From the NCBI GenBank assembly GCA_029202545.1, contig CP119311.1:2232001-2296000 (forward strand): a stretch of DNA of 64,000 nt. The letters are read 5' to 3'. The translations under genes and the position numbers were made by a program. This DNA comes from Candidatus Pseudobacter hemicellulosilyticus (GTDB lineage Bacteria; Bacteroidota; Bacteroidia; Chitinophagales; Chitinophagaceae). Positions 52,444 through 61,829 of the stretch are shown one piece after another; position 1 is the stretch's first letter, and each line of letters starts with the position of its first letter. The notes under the pieces are model-generated. The model was not told the origin of the DNA. It saw only the letters and a program-made list of their open reading frames with translations, and searched no databases.

Positions 52444-54054
52444 TTAAATTTTAGGCGCGGCGGCAAGGATAGCATTATCCACGCCGGCGGCATATTTTTC
52501 AAAATTGTTCACAAACTGGGCAGCCAGGTTGCAAGCCGCTGTATCATAGGCGGCTTTGTCCGTCCAGGTATTCCTGGGGTTCAGGATAGCGTCCGGAACG
52601 CCCGGGCAGCTTTTGGGCATAGCTACGCCAAACACGGGGTGCGTGTCAAATTCCACCCGCTCCAGCCTGCCTTCGAGGGCGGCGGTGATCATGGAACGGG
52701 TGTAGCCCAGCTTCATCCGGTGGCCGGTGCCATAGGGGCCGCCGGTCCAGCCGGTATTGATAAGCCAGACCTTCACGTTGTGCTTCCTCATTTTCTCACC
52801 CAGCATAGCGGCGTATACGCCGGGGTGAAGCGGGAGGAAGGGAGCGCCAAAACAGGCGCTGAACGTGGACTTGGGTTCGGTGACCCCCGCTTCAGTACCT
52901 GCAACTTTGGCCGTGTAACCGGAAATGAACTGGTACATGGCCTGCTCGGGGCTGAGCCGGGCGATGGGCGGCAGCACGCCAGAGGCGTCACAGGTAAGGA
53001 AAAATATATGGGAAGGGATATTCCCTACCGAAGGTTCCTGGGCGTTGCTGATAAAGTCCAGCGGGTAGGACACGCGGGTATTTTCCGTGATGGCCTTGCT
53101 GGAAAAGTCGATGTTCCTGGTATTGGGGAAGAAAGTGGTGTTCTCCACCAGGGCGCCGGGGCGGATTGCCTGGAAGATCTCCGGTTCTTTCTCCTCGCTG
53201 AGGTCAATACACTTGGCATAGCAGCCGCCTTCAAAATTGAAGATCCCGTTATTGGTCCAGCCATGCTCATCATCTCCTATCAGCAGGCGGTTGGGATCGG
53301 CGCTGAGGGTGGTTTTGCCGGTGCCGCTGAGTCCAAAGAACAGGGCGGTATCGCCTGCCTTATCCATATTGGCGGAGCAGTGCATGCTGAGTACGCCTTT
53401 ATCATGGGGCAGGATATAATTCAGTACGGAGAAGATACCCTTCTTGGTTTCACCGGTATAGCCGGTGCCGGCGATGAGGATCATCCGGTGTTTGAAGCTG
53501 ATAACGGCGGCATTGTGCTGGCGGGTGCCACAGAGGACGGGGTCCAGCTGCAGGCCGGGGGCGGAAAGGATGGTCCAGTCGGCCTTAAAATGATCCAGCT
53601 CCTCTTCAGTGGGGCGCAGGAACATATTATAGGCAAAGAGATTGGTCCAGGGCTTTTCATTGACTACCCGGATGTTGAGGCGATAGCGGGGATCGGCACA
53701 GGCGTAAGCATCGCGGATCCAGAGTTCAGGCCGCTGGTTGAGGTAATCCAGTACCTGCCGGTGAATAATGTGGAAGTATTTCTCTTCCAGGGGCAGATTG
53801 AAGTCGTTCCAGTGAACGCTGCCGGCAGTAAGTTCATCTTTTACGATAAACTTGTCTTTGGGGCTGCGACCGGTAAACTCACCGGTGTTCACTACCAGGG
53901 CGCCCGTATCGTTGAGCACTCCTTCACCCAGCCTGAGGGTGTCCTGCACCAGCTCTTCGGGGTGTAGCTGGTAATGGATCTGGCGCACATCCGCCAGGTC
54001 CAGCTTCACCAGTTCATTCATGGGAAAAGCAACAGTTGGTACTGACATAAACAA
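52444..54054 (-). CDS. pckA: Phosphoenolpyruvate carboxykinase (ATP)
   Basis: 536 residues of the ATP-dependent gluconeogenic enzyme. The kinase P-loop is FFGLSGTGKTTLSADP, the substrate Arg lies in FTGRSPKDKF, and the metal/ATP site is DDEHGWTNNGIFNFEGGCYAK. Start is at 54054 or 54048. A perfect -7 box lies at 54075-54082. Confidence 0.97.
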   Translation of the reverse strand: MFMSVPTVAFPMNELVKLDLADVRQIHYQLHPEELVQDTLRLGEGVLNDTGALVVNTGEFTGRSPKDKFIVKDELTAGSVHWNDFNLPLEEKYFHIIHRQVLDYLNQRPELWIRDAYACADPRYRLNIRVVNEKPWTNLFAYNMFLRPTEEELDHFKADWTILSAPGLQLDPVLCGTRQHNAAVISFKHRMILIAGTGYTGETKKGIFSVLNYILPHDKGVLSMHCSANMDKAGDTALFFGLSGTGKTTLSADPNRLLIGDDEHGWTNNGIFNFEGGCYAKCIDLSEEKEPEIFQAIRPGALVENTTFFPNTRNIDFSSKAITENTRVSYPLDFISNAQEPSVGNIPSHIFFLTCDASGVLPPIARLSPEQAMYQFISGYTAKVAGTEAGVTEPKSTFSACFGAPFLPLHPGVYAAMLGEKMRKHNVKVWLINTGWTGGPYGTGHRMKLGYTRSMITAALEGRLERVEFDTHPVFGVAMPKSCPGVPDAILNPRNTWTDKAAYDTAACNLAAQFVNNFEKYAAGVDNAILAAAPKI

Positions 54055-54074
54055 GCATTGTTTGGATTAGGCGA

Positions 54075-54082
54075 CAAATGTA
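54075..54082 (-). promoter_or_regulatory. -7 box of pckA
   Basis: The minus strand reads TACATTTG, a perfect TAnnTTTG match, 20 bp upstream of the ATG at 54054. The -33 position holds only TTAG. Confidence 0.5.
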
Positions 54083-54275
54083 GAATTTAAAATTTTCTAA
54101 TACAGTGAGTTAGAAGGGCCTAAAATTGAATATCCTCTAAACGGAGGCGGGTGATATTGAAAATTATATAACTAACAAATGTTCGTTTTAGTTGTGGTTG
54201 AAACCTTTTGGTTTTTGCTGAATAAATACGAAATAGCAACATTTCCTACATTTACACCCTTAATCACTGATTATC

Positions 54276-55565
54276 ATGAAATACCTGCCGCTCAATCCCA
54301 AGCTCTTCGTTCAGAACCGGAAACGCTTCATGGATAGTATGGAAAAAAATGCCATCGCCATTTTCAACAGTAATGATGAACTGCCAACCAATGGCGACGC
54401 CCTACACCGCTTCAAGCAGAATTCCGACCTGTACTGGCTTACGGGCATTGAGCAGGAAGATACCATGCTGGTGCTCTTCCCCGATAATCCCGATCCCAAA
54501 TTCCGCGAAGTACTAGTCCTAGTTCGTCCCAATGAATTAAAAGAAAAGTGGGATGGCAAGCGACTCCGCGCCGCTGAAGCCAAACAGCTCTCCGGCATCC
54601 CCACCGTGATCTGGCTGGACAGCCTGGAAGGCATGCTCCAGCCCTGGATCCACCTGGCAGATACCATTTACCTGAACACCAACGAGAACGACCGCAAGGC
54701 CAACCTGGTGCCGGTGCGCGACTATCGCTATGCCGAAGAAATGCGCCGCCGCTATCCCCTGCACAACTATAACCGCAGCGCCCGGATCCTGCGGGAACAT
54801 CGCGCTATTAAGACCGCGGAAGAAGTGGCCGTGATCCAGCAGGCCATTGATATTACCCATGAAACCTTCCTCGATCTCCTGAAATTTATCCGTCCCGGCG
54901 TCATGGAATACGAGATAGAAGCCAAGATCCAGTATGGTTTTCTTTCCCGCCGCGCTACCCGTGAAGGGTATAGCTCCATCATTGCCAGCGGCGACAATGC
55001 CCGCATCCTGCACTATGTATCCAACAACCAGGAATGCAGGGACGGAGACCTGATCCTGATGGATTTTGGCGCTGAGTATGGCGGCTACAATGCAGACCTC
55101 ACACGCACGGTGCCAGTGAACGGCAAATTCAGCAAACGGCAAAAAGAAGTATACAATGCCTGTCTGCACCTGCACAACTACGCCAAGAGCATCCTGAAAC
55201 CCGGTATCTCTATTCTCAACTATACCGATAAGGTAGGCGAAGAAGCCACCAGTCAATTCGTAAAGATCGGCCTGCTTTCCAAAGCCGATGTGAAGAATGA
55301 GGACAAGGACAACAGGGCCTATCGCAAATACCTGTACCATGGCATCTCCCATCACCTGGGTGTGGATGTGCATGACCTGGGAACGCGCACCCTGCCTATC
55401 AAAGCCGGCATGCTGTTCACCATTGAGCCCGGCATCTATATTGAAGAAGAAAAAATGGGCGTCCGGATCGAGAATAATTTCTGGATCACCCGGACAGGTA
55501 ATAAGGACCTGATGGCAAAAATTCCCATCACTGCTGAAGAGATAGAAAGGTTCATGAAAAAATAA
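54276..55565 (+). CDS. Xaa-Pro aminopeptidase (aminopeptidase P)
   Basis: 429 residues of the M24B family, cleaving N-terminal residues before proline. The N-terminal creatinase-like domain (about 1-170) is followed by the pita-bread domain with metal ligands in MDFGAEYGGYNADLTRT (two Asp), GISHHLGVDVHD (His), FTIEPGIY (Glu) and VRIENNFWIT (Glu). No signal peptide. pssA follows after 55 bp. Confidence 0.94.
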   Translation: MKYLPLNPKLFVQNRKRFMDSMEKNAIAIFNSNDELPTNGDALHRFKQNSDLYWLTGIEQEDTMLVLFPDNPDPKFREVLVLVRPNELKEKWDGKRLRAAEAKQLSGIPTVIWLDSLEGMLQPWIHLADTIYLNTNENDRKANLVPVRDYRYAEEMRRRYPLHNYNRSARILREHRAIKTAEEVAVIQQAIDITHETFLDLLKFIRPGVMEYEIEAKIQYGFLSRRATREGYSSIIASGDNARILHYVSNNQECRDGDLILMDFGAEYGGYNADLTRTVPVNGKFSKRQKEVYNACLHLHNYAKSILKPGISILNYTDKVGEEATSQFVKIGLLSKADVKNEDKDNRAYRKYLYHGISHHLGVDVHDLGTRTLPIKAGMLFTIEPGIYIEEEKMGVRIENNFWITRTGNKDLMAKIPITAEEIERFMKK

Positions 55566-55620
55566 AAAACCGGCGGCCGTCGTTTAACCGCTACATTGCT
55601 CCAGCTCATACCAACCATAT

Positions 55621-56391
55621 ATGAAACAGATCCCGAATCTTTTCACTTTACTGAATCTCGTATTTGGATTTTTAGCCATCCTGTTCATCCTGCAACCCGG
55701 CGAGATGCTGGTGACCAGTGATGAAGGTACCTGGGTGGCGCAATTGCCGGAAAAGATCTGGTGGGGCGCCATCTGCATCGGCATTGCCGCCATTGTAGAT
55801 TTCCTGGATGGTTTTGTGGCCCGCCTGTTCAAGGCGGAGTCCGAGATCGGCAAGCAGCTGGATTCCCTGGCGGATGTGGTGAGCTTTGGTGTGGCGCCGG
55901 GCCTGATCCTGTACCAGCTCCTGCGCATCAGTTATATTGGCGAACCGGATGGGCTGGATACCGGTATCTGGGCCCTGCTCCCGGCAGTGCTGTTCCCCTG
56001 TGCCGGCGCATACCGGCTGGCACGGTTCAACATTGATACCAGCCAGTCGTACGGCTTCAAAGGCGTGCCCATTCCGGCCGCTGGGCTGGTTGTGGCTTCG
56101 CTGCCGCTGATCCTGCTATATAACTATTTTGGATTGAACAGCCTGCTGCTCAATAAATGGGTGTTGTATGCTATCATCGTGGTGCTGAGCTACCTGATGA
56201 TCAGTACGCTGCCCCTGATGGCGCTTAAGTTCAAGGATCTTTCCCTGAAGAACAACGGGCCTAAATTCCTGCTGGTGGCCCTGGCCATACTGGCGGCTGT
56301 TTTCCTGCAATGGCTGGCAGTGCCGGTGGTGTTCATTATATATGTGCTGCTGTCCCTGCTCACCAGCCGGAAAAACAGTGTTGCCGCCTGA
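55621..56391 (+). CDS. pssA: CDP-diacylglycerol-serine O-phosphatidyltransferase
   Basis: 256 residues with about eight transmembrane helices. The CDP-alcohol phosphotransferase motif D-x2-D-G-x2-A-R is seen in VDFLDGFVARLFKAESEIGKQ followed by LDSLADVVSFG, close to the family pattern DGxxAR...GxxxDxxxD. It makes phosphatidylserine, precursor of phosphatidylethanolamine. Confidence 0.92.
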   Translation: MKQIPNLFTLLNLVFGFLAILFILQPGEMLVTSDEGTWVAQLPEKIWWGAICIGIAAIVDFLDGFVARLFKAESEIGKQLDSLADVVSFGVAPGLILYQLLRISYIGEPDGLDTGIWALLPAVLFPCAGAYRLARFNIDTSQSYGFKGVPIPAAGLVVASLPLILLYNYFGLNSLLLNKWVLYAIIVVLSYLMISTLPLMALKFKDLSLKNNGPKFLLVALAILAAVFLQWLAVPVVFIIYVLLSLLTSRKNSVAA

Positions 56392-56423
56392 GCCGTCAAT
56401 TTCATAAATCATCTTTTTTAATG

Positions 56424-56431
56424 TAGGTTTG
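56424..56431 (+). promoter_or_regulatory. -7 box of purS
   Basis: TAGGTTTG matches TAnnTTTG perfectly, 20 bp before the purS ATG. A TTTC at 56400-56403 is at about the -33 distance. Confidence 0.5.
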
Positions 56432-56451
56432 CCGCTTAAAATCAGAACACA

Positions 56452-56697
56452 ATGACTTATACCGTACAGGTTACTGTAATGCCGCTGAAAGAATTGCTCG
56501 ATCCCCAGGGTAAAGCAGTGATGGGAGGTTTGTCGAATCTGGGACTGAACAACGTGAGCGATGTGCGCGTTGGCAAACATATCACCCTCCAGGTAGATGC
56601 TGATTCTCCCGAGAAGGCCAGAACAGTAGCTGAAGAAGCAGCCAAAAAACTGCTGGCTAACCCGGTAATGGAATATTTTGAAATTTCCGTGAATTAA
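56452..56697 (+). CDS. purS: Phosphoribosylformylglycinamidine synthase subunit PurS
   Basis: 81 residues, the small subunit of the three-part FGAM synthase. VTVMPLKELLDPQGKAV and the VRVGKHITLQVD strand are typical. purL and purQ are not adjacent. The stop TAA overlaps the rsmI ATG by one base (TAATG), so translation is coupled. Confidence 0.93.
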   Translation: MTYTVQVTVMPLKELLDPQGKAVMGGLSNLGLNNVSDVRVGKHITLQVDADSPEKARTVAEEAAKKLLANPVMEYFEISVN

Positions 56698-57362
56698 TGC
56701 TCTATATCGTCCCCACACCGATCGGTAACCTGCAGGATATTACACTCCGTGCGCTGGAGGTCCTGAAAAAGGTGGACCTGATCCTGGCAGAGGACACCCG
56801 CACTACCATCAAGCTGCTGAACCATTACCAGATTGTACGGCCATTATCTCCTTACCATATGCACAATGAACACCAGGTGGTCAGCCACCTGGTGCGGCAA
56901 ATGCAGGAAGGCAAGACAATAGCCATGGTCTCCGATGCCGGAACGCCCGGTATATCCGATGCAGCTTTCCTGCTGGTGCGGGAATGTATAAAGGTTGGTG
57001 TGAAAGTGGAATCCCTGCCGGGCGCTACTGCCTTTGTGCCCGCCCTGGTGAACAGCGGCCTGCCCACAATGCGTTTTGCTTACGAAGGATTCCTGCCACC
57101 CAAGAAAGGCCGCCAGACCATGCTCAAAAAACTGGCGGAGGAAGAAAGGACCATGGTCTTTTATGAATCGCCGCACCGCCTGGTGAAAACACTGGAAGAT
57201 TTTATCCAGTATTTCGGCGCCGACCGTCCCTGCGCTGTCAGTCGCGAGCTGACCAAACTCTTTGAAGAGAATGCCCATGGCACATTACAGGAGGTCTGTG
57301 ATCATTTCAAAAAGAAGGATGTGAAAGGGGAGATTGTTATTGTTGTGGGCGGTCATTCATAA
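56697..57362 (+). CDS. rsmI: 16S rRNA (cytidine(1402)-2'-O)-methyltransferase
   Basis: 221 residues of the tetrapyrrole-methylase-like fold. LYIVPTPIGNLQDITLRAL is the SAM-binding start; LILAEDTRTT, SDAGTPGISDAAF and the PGATAFVPALVNSGLP stretch are hallmark blocks. It is somewhat shorter than E. coli RsmI because it ends soon after the core. Confidence 0.94.
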   Translation: MLYIVPTPIGNLQDITLRALEVLKKVDLILAEDTRTTIKLLNHYQIVRPLSPYHMHNEHQVVSHLVRQMQEGKTIAMVSDAGTPGISDAAFLLVRECIKVGVKVESLPGATAFVPALVNSGLPTMRFAYEGFLPPKKGRQTMLKKLAEEERTMVFYESPHRLVKTLEDFIQYFGADRPCAVSRELTKLFEENAHGTLQEVCDHFKKKDVKGEIVIVVGGHS

Positions 57363-57448
57363 ACCGGACTACAACTTTATCCAATCATTAACTTGTGGGA
57401 TTCCCGCTAAGGTTCAATATTTGCATTCATAATAGTAAAATGTTCATT

Positions 57449-57901
57449 ATGAAGAAGCTTATTTCATTGTCTTTATTGATAGCAGCCTTGTTTGTGGCGC
57501 AAAATACCCTGATGGCCCAGCTCAGGAAAGTGCCTGCTGCGGTAACAGATGCCTTCAAACAGAAATACCCCAGCGCTTCCTCCGTGGAGTGGCGGGATAA
57601 AGTAACCTATTTTGTAGCCGGCTTTTCCGACAACGGTACGCATTATGACGCCCGCTTCACCAGCAAAGGGGAATGGAAAGATACCGAAACGGAGATCGGG
57701 GCTGATGGTATACCGGCAGCTGTAAAGGATGGTTTGTCCAAAAGCAAATATGCCGACTGGGAAGCCCATACCGCTTACGAGATCCAGCTGCCCGGCGATA
57801 AAAAAGAATACCGGGTACATGTAGTAAAAAGCGACCTGCAGAAAAAGAACCTGCTCTTCAATAGCAGCGGTAAACTTTTGAAGGATAATATTACCCTGTA
57901 A
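57449..57901 (+). CDS. PepSY-like exported protein
   Basis: 150 residues from the ATG at 57449 (57440 is an alternative; the frame extends to 57395). A signal peptide ends near LMAQ (about residue 24). Two PepSY-like repeats follow, each starting with a VPAAVTDAFKQKYPSASSVEW-type helix and a YFVAGFSDNG-type strand pair; second copy: IPAAVKDGLSKSKYADWEAH. Such periplasmic proteins are common in Bacteroidota; role unknown. Confidence 0.85.
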   Translation: MKKLISLSLLIAALFVAQNTLMAQLRKVPAAVTDAFKQKYPSASSVEWRDKVTYFVAGFSDNGTHYDARFTSKGEWKDTETEIGADGIPAAVKDGLSKSKYADWEAHTAYEIQLPGDKKEYRVHVVKSDLQKKNLLFNSSGKLLKDNITL

Positions 57902-57946
57902 GCGGCCATTTACTGACCGCTTCGGATTTTTTGAATTATTCCTGGA

Positions 57947-57975
57947 ACAATCGCACGGAATTCCCGTGCGATTGT
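57947..57975 (+). terminator. Terminator after the PepSY-like gene
   Basis: ACAATCGCACGG and CCGTGCGATTGT are perfect 12-bp arms with a 5-nt loop, followed by CTTTATTTT. Confidence 0.85.
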
Positions 57976-58066
57976 CTTTATTTTAGGAATACCGGTAAGG
58001 CATTCTTGCCTCGTTTTGCTTACCTTACCGGCTTTTAGTAACCAACTATTTAAACAGCGTCAGAAA

Positions 58067-60076
58067 ATGCGACAATTCACTCTCCTGATCCTTACCTGTA
58101 TGGGATGTATGGGCAGCCTGCTGGCACAGCCCGACCGCTGGCAACAGCGGGTGAAGTATAAGATGGATATCACAATGGATGTGACCACCAACCGCTTTAC
58201 CGGCAAACAGCAACTGGAATACACCAATAACTCGCCCGATACTCTTAAAAGGGTGTACTACCATTTATACTGGAATGCATTCCAACCCAACAGCATGATG
58301 GATGTGCGCAGCCGCGAGCTGGGTAAGAACAGCATAAGTGGCCGGCCCGACTGGGACGGACGTGTCCGGGACCGCATCCTGAACCTGAAGGAAGATGAGA
58401 TCGGTTACCAGGATGTGAAAGCTGTGACCATGAATGGCGTGGCGCAAAAGACCATCCTGCATGAGACCATCCTGGAAGTGGTGCTGAGCAAGCCTATCCT
58501 GCCCAGGTCCAAGGTGGTGTTTGATATGGATTTCACCGCACAGGTGCCCCTGCAGGTGCGCAGGTCCGGCAGGGATAATCCCAGTACCGGCGTCCGCTAT
58601 TCCATGAGCCAGTGGTATCCCAAGCTCTGTGAATATGATTATGAAGGCTGGCATACTGATCCCTATGTGGCCCGTGAGTTCTACGGCGTATGGGGCGATT
58701 TTGACGTAAAGATCACCATCGATAAAAACTATGTCCTGGGTGGTACCGGCTATCTCCAGAATGCCAATGCTATCGGCTATGGCTATGAGGCCAAAGGCGC
58801 GAAGGTGGCAAAACCTGCCGGCAATACCCTGACCTGGCAATTCCTGGCGCCCAACGTACATGATTTTGTATGGGCTGCTGACCCGGAATATGCCCATATT
58901 ACCCGCCAGGTTCCCAACGGTCCCCTGATCCATGTGTTGTACAACCGGGATGAGGCCAAACTGAAAGAAGCTTACAACAACCTGAAAGATGGTGAGAAAG
59001 CAAGACTGAAAAATGATGTGCAGCAATACATGAAGGAATACGATGCACAATGGGAAAGAGTAGCCGAGGCTGCCGTGACCGTATTGCCTTTTATTGAAAA
59101 GAAGTTTGGCGCCTACCCGTACAAACAATATTCTTTCATTCATGGCGGCGATGGCGGTATGGAATATCCCATGGCCACGCTGATTGTCAGCTCCAGCCTG
59201 GGCACCGCTTTCCACGAGTGGATGCACAGCTGGTACCAGATGATGCTGGGCACCAATGAATCCGAATACGGATGGATGGATGAAGGCTTCACCAGCTTTG
59301 CTGAGACCCTGGTATCGGATTATTACCAGGCGGTCAATGTTGTGAAAGAAACACGGAAGCTGAGCGTACTGCCCCAAACGGTCCTCGATTCACTGGCGGC
59401 CAGTGTTTCCGGCTCTGTCAAAAATCCACATAAGGGTGCTTACGATAATTACCTCAGCCTGGCTAAAAGCAGCCTGGAAGAGCCGCTTACTACGCATGCC
59501 GATCATTTTGAGACCAATGTTGCCTATAGCATTGCTTCCTATTCCAAGGGTGAAGTGTTCATGGAACAGCTGGGATATATAGTAGGCGCGGACACCAGGG
59601 ACCAGATACTGCTGGAGTACTACCGCCAGTGGCGCTTCAAGCATCCCAACGTCAATGATTTTATCCGCGTGGCGGAAAATGTGAGTGGTATCAAGCTGGA
59701 CTGGTACAAAGAATACTTTGTGCAGACCACCAAGACCATCAACTACGGGATCGACAGTATGTGGCAGGATGGCGCTAAGACAAAGATCCGGTTGAAAAGG
59801 ATTGGTCATATGCCCATGCCGATTGACCTGCAGCTGGAATTGAAAGATGGCAGCAAAAGAATGGAATATATTCCCATGTACCTGATGTTTGGCGCCAAGG
59901 CGGATGAGTATGAAGGTCTGAAGACCACTACCCACCCCTCCTGGAAATGGACGCATCCTACCTATGTGGTGGAAGTGGATTGCAAAATGATGGATATAAG
60001 GTCCATTGAAATAGATCCTTCGCAGCGGATGGCGGATACGGACAGGGCCAACAATAAACTGGTGATCTCCTGGTAA
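58067..60076 (+). CDS. M1 family zinc metallopeptidase, exported
   Basis: 669 residues from the ATG at 58067, which gives a signal peptide ending SLLAQ; the upstream extension to 58016 covers the terminator region. The zinc site HEWMHSW near residue 383 is followed after 18 residues by the third ligand in GWMDEGF, as in M1 aminopeptidases. The exopeptidase motif ahead of it is GGMEYP rather than GxMEN, so substrate choice may differ from classic aminopeptidase N. Confidence 0.92.
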   Translation: MRQFTLLILTCMGCMGSLLAQPDRWQQRVKYKMDITMDVTTNRFTGKQQLEYTNNSPDTLKRVYYHLYWNAFQPNSMMDVRSRELGKNSISGRPDWDGRVRDRILNLKEDEIGYQDVKAVTMNGVAQKTILHETILEVVLSKPILPRSKVVFDMDFTAQVPLQVRRSGRDNPSTGVRYSMSQWYPKLCEYDYEGWHTDPYVAREFYGVWGDFDVKITIDKNYVLGGTGYLQNANAIGYGYEAKGAKVAKPAGNTLTWQFLAPNVHDFVWAADPEYAHITRQVPNGPLIHVLYNRDEAKLKEAYNNLKDGEKARLKNDVQQYMKEYDAQWERVAEAAVTVLPFIEKKFGAYPYKQYSFIHGGDGGMEYPMATLIVSSSLGTAFHEWMHSWYQMMLGTNESEYGWMDEGFTSFAETLVSDYYQAVNVVKETRKLSVLPQTVLDSLAASVSGSVKNPHKGAYDNYLSLAKSSLEEPLTTHADHFETNVAYSIASYSKGEVFMEQLGYIVGADTRDQILLEYYRQWRFKHPNVNDFIRVAENVSGIKLDWYKEYFVQTTKTINYGIDSMWQDGAKTKIRLKRIGHMPMPIDLQLELKDGSKRMEYIPMYLMFGAKADEYEGLKTTTHPSWKWTHPTYVVEVDCKMMDIRSIEIDPSQRMADTDRANNKLVISW

Positions 60077-60108
60077 GCTTTCTTTTAGCGAAGTACATAA
60101 TAGCATAC

Positions 60109-60143
60109 AGAAGGCCCCGGTAAATTATTTACCGGGGCCTTCT
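60109..60143 (+). terminator. Long perfect hairpin after the M1 peptidase gene
   Basis: AGAAGGCCCCGGTAAA and TTTACCGGGGCCTTCT are perfect 16-bp arms with a 3-nt loop. A T run is only found some 15 bp further on, so it is a terminator-like hairpin, possibly with a processing role. Confidence 0.75.
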
Positions 60144-60174
60144 GCTGTTGGTGGTTTTTTACCGTCTCAAAATA

Positions 60175-60193
60175 GCTGTCTACCCCAGACAGC
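60175..60193. repeat. Small hairpin between M1 peptidase and response regulator
   Basis: GCTGTCT and AGACAGC enclose ACCCC. No T run on either strand. Confidence 0.5.
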
Positions 60194-60319
60194 CTGTAGA
60201 TAAGGTTAGGTTAATGCCTGTTAGTTCGTACAGGAAAAAGGTTGATAAGGTATAATGATCAATGTGTTTTTGAATAGCTGCTCTGGCTTACAAAGGTAGC
60301 AGCAGGGGCAGGGTATGTC

Positions 60320-60336
60320 AATACCACTTTGTGGTA
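60320..60336. promoter_or_regulatory. Inverted-repeat site, 3' side of the response regulator gene
   Basis: AATACCACTTTGTGGTA contains the perfect palindrome TACCAC-TTT-GTGGTA and lies 5 bp beyond the stop codon at 60341. It matches the site at 61022-61038 in 16 of 17 positions and the same orientation. Confidence 0.55.
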
Positions 60337-60340
60337 AGTT

Positions 60341-60988
60341 TTACCTGCCGAAAAACTTATTGATAGCTTCTACACGGTTGTTGACGTGCAGTTTTTCGTA
60401 AATATGGTATACATGCTTGCGCACGGTTTCCTGGCTGATAAAAAGGGCTGCCGCAATTTCTTTGTAGAGCATGCCTTTGGCCAGGAGTTCCAGTATCTCT
60501 TTTTCCCGGTTAGACAGGGTGCTGAGGCTGGCGGCGTTGATATTGGCGGTCTGACCGGCCTGTTTGTTCTGAAAAGCGGCCACTACTTTCCGGGCTATCT
60601 GGCTGCTCATGGGAGCGCCGCCTTCCTGAAGCTCACGGATGGCTTCCAGTAATTTGTGCGGTGCTGTTTTCTTGAGGATATAACCGCTGGCGCCGGCTGT
60701 GAGCGCTTCGAAGATCTTCTCATCATCTTCATACACGGTACACATCATGAAGAGGATATCCTTGTGTTCGGCTTTGAGGTGACGTACGCAATCTATGCCA
60801 TTCTCTCCTTCTCCCAGGTTGATGTCCATGAGTACAATGTCGGGTTTCAACAGGGGGATCTGCTCCTGGGCTTCTTCCGCATTGCTGAAGCTGCCGATGA
60901 GCCTGTAGCCTTCTGACATGAGGATGATCTGTTCGAGGGCTGAACGGATATCTTTATTGTCGTCTACTATACAGATGGTAATGTCCAT
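60341..60988 (-). CDS. NarL/FixJ-type response regulator
   Basis: 215 residues from the ATG at 60988; the ATG at 61003 adds five residues. The receiver has acidic DDN near residue 9 and the phospho-acceptor Asp in VLMDINLGEGENG; Lys of the receiver is in LKKTAPHKL. The LuxR HTH is LSNREKEILELLAKGMLYKEIA with ISQETVRKHVYHIYEKLHV. No sensor kinase is adjacent. Both flanks bear a copy of the same inverted-repeat site. Confidence 0.93.
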   Translation of the reverse strand: MDITICIVDDNKDIRSALEQIILMSEGYRLIGSFSNAEEAQEQIPLLKPDIVLMDINLGEGENGIDCVRHLKAEHKDILFMMCTVYEDDEKIFEALTAGASGYILKKTAPHKLLEAIRELQEGGAPMSSQIARKVVAAFQNKQAGQTANINAASLSTLSNREKEILELLAKGMLYKEIAAALFISQETVRKHVYHIYEKLHVNNRVEAINKFFGR

Positions 60989-61021
60989 GCATGCAAAGGT
61001 CAATCTTTTCCAGATAATGGG

Positions 61022-61040
61022 AATACTACTTTGTGGTAGT
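61022..61040. promoter_or_regulatory. Inverted-repeat site upstream of the response regulator
   Basis: AATACTACTTTGTGGTAGT contains ACTAC-TTTGTG-GTAGT. It is 34 bp upstream of the ATG at 60988. Agreement with 60320-60336 suggests a binding site, perhaps for this regulator (autoregulation). Confidence 0.55.
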
Positions 61041-61107
61041 TTTTAACGATCGCGGGTGTGGCAGGCGGACTTGTATTTACAAGATTGGTGGCAAATTGTC
61101 CACCATA

Positions 61108-61121
61108 GGTTCGTCCAAAAT
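61108..61121 (+). repeat. Single GGTTCGTCCAAAAT core copy
   Basis: This 14-mer is identical to 2323-2336 at the end of the first array. It lies in the intergenic space between the response regulator and rsmG, next to a GGTGG/CCACC hairpin (61088-61105). Confidence 0.6.
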
Positions 61122-61181
61122 CCTTAAAACTGCCAGGATGGCCCGGCGGCTTGCCACTGGAAATGATGGCTCCGGTAGCCG

Positions 61182-61829
61182 CTATGCTTTTACGTACAGC
61201 ATGTATTTTTCCTTGAAATACTCTTCCTTAAAGATCTCATAGACCTCCATGAGGCGTGGTTTACAGCTGCTTTCGGAGATCTCGGCGGCCAGGTCGCCGC
61301 CTTTGAGGCAGATCAGGCCGGGTGGCTGTTCCATACCGGGCTGTGCTTTTTTCAGGAGTGGTTTGGACCAGTGCCAGAGGTCTTTGAGCGGCGCTACGGC
61401 GCGGGAGACCACAAAATCGAACTTGCGGTTCTTGATGTCTTCTATCCGGGTATGCTGGGTGGTAATATTTTTCAGGCCGATGCTTTCCGCCACGGCTTCC
61501 ACCACTTTCAGTTTTTTACCGATGCTATCCACCAGGTGGAATTTTACTTCGGGGAAAAAGATGGCGAGGGGGATACCGGGGAAACCGCCACCGGTACCGA
61601 GATCCACCAGCTGGTTGCCGGCGGAAAAATTGAAGGCGGCGGCAATGCTCAGGGAATGCAGGACATGCTTTTCATAAAGCCCTTCCATATCCTTCCGGGA
61701 AATGACATTGATCTTTTCATTCCATTCTGTGTACAGGGCTTCCAGGGCGGCCAGTTGCGACAGCTGTTCGGGGGAGAAATCACCAAAGTATTTGGTGATC
61801 AGGCCCAGTTTTTTTTCGGCTTCTTCCAT
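61182..61829 (-). CDS. rsmG: 16S rRNA (guanine(527)-N7)-methyltransferase
   Basis: 215 residues from the ATG at 61829; the frame is open to 61886 but that part is within the glycosyltransferase gene. VDLGTGGGFPGIPLAIF is the SAM-binding loop, FVVSRAVAPL is a family block. It overlaps the end of the upstream glycosyltransferase gene by 31 bp, so translation is likely coupled. Confidence 0.95.
   Translation of the reverse strand: MEEAEKKLGLITKYFGDFSPEQLSQLAALEALYTEWNEKINVISRKDMEGLYEKHVLHSLSIAAAFNFSAGNQLVDLGTGGGFPGIPLAIFFPEVKFHLVDSIGKKLKVVEAVAESIGLKNITTQHTRIEDIKNRKFDFVVSRAVAPLKDLWHWSKPLLKKAQPGMEQPPGLICLKGGDLAAEISESSCKPRLMEVYEIFKEEYFKEKYMLYVKA

Noticed and set aside
54523..54534. GTTCGTCCCAA inside the aminopeptidase P gene
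   Set aside because: Coding sequence for VRPNE; partial core only.
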